Shown: piece after piece, positions 62,060-64,000 of the stretch
Numbering within the stretch: the stretch's first letter is position 1
Layout of the letters: each line of letters opens with the position of its first letter
Source of the DNA: Cavenderia fasciculata
Taxonomy: Eukaryota > Evosea > Eumycetozoa > Acytosteliales > Cavenderiaceae
Reading direction: 5' to 3'
Assembly (NCBI RefSeq): GCF_000203815.1
Contig: NW_004457723.1
Coordinates: 682,001-746,000 of the forward strand
Length of the DNA stretch: 64,000 bases
The notes under the pieces: model-generated
Database searches by the model: none
Told to the model about the DNA's origin: nothing
Seen by the model: only the letters and a program-made list of their open reading frames with translations
Position numbers and translations under genes: made by a program

Positions 62060-64000
62060 ATGAGGTGGGGTACATTATGTTCACCGCCCTTTTCTTTTGC
62101 ACTATTATTGTTTAATATAGTTATATTATTATCAATAACAAATGTAAATGCACGTATGTAATCAAAGTCGGTTGAAGAATGTATTATTATTATTAACTTA
62201 CTCTGTTCTTATCATTTGAAGAAATCAAATGTATATCACCTGGTGGAGACAAGGTAACATGGTGGTTAGCAAGAAAACTACCGTTTACACAAAAGTATAT
62301 CTATTGGAGTAGTGCCAGCAATGATATTCAGGTGTACAACTCGATTAGTGATGATGACAGTTGTCTCGGACGTACACTCGACCAGCTGACAAACACTGTC
62401 ATTGCAAACACTTCGTCTACAGGGACCGCCTATTTGGCATTCAATAATGAACCATACTATGACGACGGCTCGGGTGACATTGCACCTGCAATGATGGGTG
62501 TTCTACCCTTAGATACACAACAATGGGGAAAGGGTCTACTCATCTACCGAAAGGAGCAAGGTGGAGGTGTCTTTATCAAACATTCTCTGCCATCGTTTCC
62601 CATCCCTATCAGAGGGTCTATCACATCTGTCAAGAAACCATCAGATAATCCTAATGGATTATGGTACCCTAAAGAGTATTTAGTCGGTACACCACCACTA
62701 GAGTTTGATCAACAAGATGATGTATCTCTTGGTCACTCGTTTATGTGTGCACCCAGTGCCCCGATTGCCGATATGGCCGATATCATCAAGTATGGGTATC
62801 CACATGTCTATGCCTCTAATCTCGGGCTGGCACCTACCGCCATTCCAGAACTAGACACTATTATTCGAAATGATCCAATCAACTCTTATTCAAGAGCAAC
62901 GTCGACTGTCCAATTCTATTATATTGGTGCACTTGGGTTCCCAGGATTCTATAGTACTGCTCCAAACTTTAATGTTACTATTCCAGTATGTTTAGGTTAT
63001 AAACTCCTCAAAATATAAATATACATATATGTTATAAATATACTTACCACTATCTATTATCTAACTAATTTAGAGCAGATATAATATTAAAAGTAGTATT
63101 AATGCAATCACTGAAATAAGATTACCAGAGGATTTTATCAAACAATACAATATATCAAGATCACTGGCTCATTGGAGTATGGATGTTGATATGTCACGTC
63201 TAATGTTTTCAAAGGATCAAATTTGTATTATGGATTATACAAATGAAGGTGTAAGTTAAGTTAATCATATAAACCAACAAGATCGATATTAATATTTCTA
63301 TTTTTATTTTTCTTTTAGAATGGAAATTATATGCTTTGTGTAATTGGGTTACCATTTAATGATAAAGGAAAACCTTGGTCACAGTTTATTCAACGATCAA
63401 CTGTCAGGTATATTACTGGTTGTGTGGGTACATCATGTTCAACCAATCAATTGCTAGTCAACTTTTTAACAACGTTTAGTGGAAAGGTATTGTTTGATAT
63501 TAGTGCATTCACCACCAACTCTGATGCCGAGCAAATTGGTGATATTAGATCATATGCAAGACTTGTAGAAACCACCTTTTTACCAAATACAACCATTACC
63601 ATTGGTAGTAGTGATGTGCAAGCATGTGACGAAACATGTTTGAGTAGATTCTCTGAAAGATATATCTACCAAACAGACTCTACCGGTTTATTGCATTTTG
63701 AAAAAGCAATGGAGAAATCAATACTCTTTTCATTACAATTGTCAAGTAGTAGTAATGGTGGTACTGGTAGTGTCAGTGTCTACTGGAATGATAATAGAGA
63801 ATCTCCACAACTCGTATCAATTCCAATCGATCGTTCAACAGGAGTTGCCATAGTTGGCAGTCAATCGTCGTTGACCTATGCCATATTTATTTACAAGGTA
63901 TTATGTATCTTTGAACCAATTCGTCAACAATGGTTAAGTACTAGTAGTGGTGTTGGTATTAATATATCAACTGTTCAAGTTCATCTTGACCGTATCAATC
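62060..64000 (+). CDS. Secreted DNase II-like protein, probably inactive (3' partial)
   Basis: Exons: 62060-62153, 62222-62985, 63074-63250, 63319->64000; the last remains open at the right edge. The signal peptide ends near VNA/QIKC. The DNase II fold is seen in CISPGGDKVTWWLARKLP, LGRTLDQL, AYLAFNNEPYYD, GKGLLIY, FIKHSLPSFP and a weak MDYTNEGNGNYMLCV equivalent of the GDLNRH/RGGG block. The catalytic pairs are broken: the first HxK is WGK (Trp codon 62524-62526) and the second is HWS (63170-63178). A C-terminal extension with Ser/Gly-rich text and a beta-rich region has no clear family. It is likely a binding or regulatory relative of the neighbouring enzyme. Confidence 0.75.

Noticed and set aside
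1-64000. CRISPR array, IS element or bacterial operon
   Set aside because: No regularly spaced repeats with unique spacers and no transposase; the DNA is clearly eukaryotic with spliced genes.

Overview
The window is nuclear DNA from a dictyostelid social amoeba. The signs are AT-rich intergenic DNA with poly-A/T runs, Asn/Gln/Ser/Thr homopolymer tracts inside proteins, short AT-rich GT-AG introns (mostly 60-100 nt), an FNIP-repeat kinase (fnk-type), and Skp1 carrying the Pro143 context. GC looks higher than in Dictyostelium discoideum, so a Cavenderia, Heterostelium or Acytostelium type genome is more likely; this is inference. All exon models below were built by hand from splice motifs and frame continuity, and each multi-exon CDS given as complete sums to whole codons.

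Layout. 1-15.9 kb: an ATP-grasp/GHMP-kinase fusion gene that enters from the left edge and has a frame break; a coiled-coil protein with a Csm1/Pcs1-like tail (minus); a LIM protein; CDC73 of the Paf1 complex; a large FNIP-repeat/protein kinase; and a tRNA-Ala(AGC) gene (minus) with a duplicated 3' flank. 15.9-28.1 kb: RFWD3-like RING/WD40 ligase, two-TOG microtubule protein, a small secreted protein (minus), CK2 catalytic subunit, a four-TM protein (minus) and a mitochondrial carrier. 28.2-44.3 kb: a BAH-DUF4211 chromatin protein (minus), a basic triple-repeat protein (minus), Mrt4 (minus), Skp1, a Syo1/HEATR3-like ribosomal-protein import adaptor (minus) and a 1081-aa protein of unknown function (minus). 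44.8-52.8 kb: an HPS1 (BLOC-3) homologue, STK19 (minus) and two dictyostelid ankyrin-like/F-box-like proteins facing each other. 53.0-64.0 kb: a divergent pair consisting of a 2478-aa secreted IPT/TIG protein with an embedded DNase II domain whose two HxK motifs are intact (minus), and a secreted DNase II-like protein (plus, running off the right edge) in which each HxK motif has lost one residue.

Most genes are unrelated housekeeping genes. The strongest candidate for something undescribed is the last 11 kb. There an apparently active DNase II is built into a multi-TIG extracellular scaffold, and it shares an 877-bp divergent promoter, holding a near-perfect 31-bp palindrome, with an apparently inactive DNase II relative. 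The first six exons of the giant gene end in phase 1 and internal exons 2-6 each encode about one TIG domain, which points to growth by exon duplication. Other notable points are a probable peptidoglycan-binding-like helix motif in the HPS1 homologue, two single-base frame breaks (near 718 and 49880), and the tRNA flank duplication.
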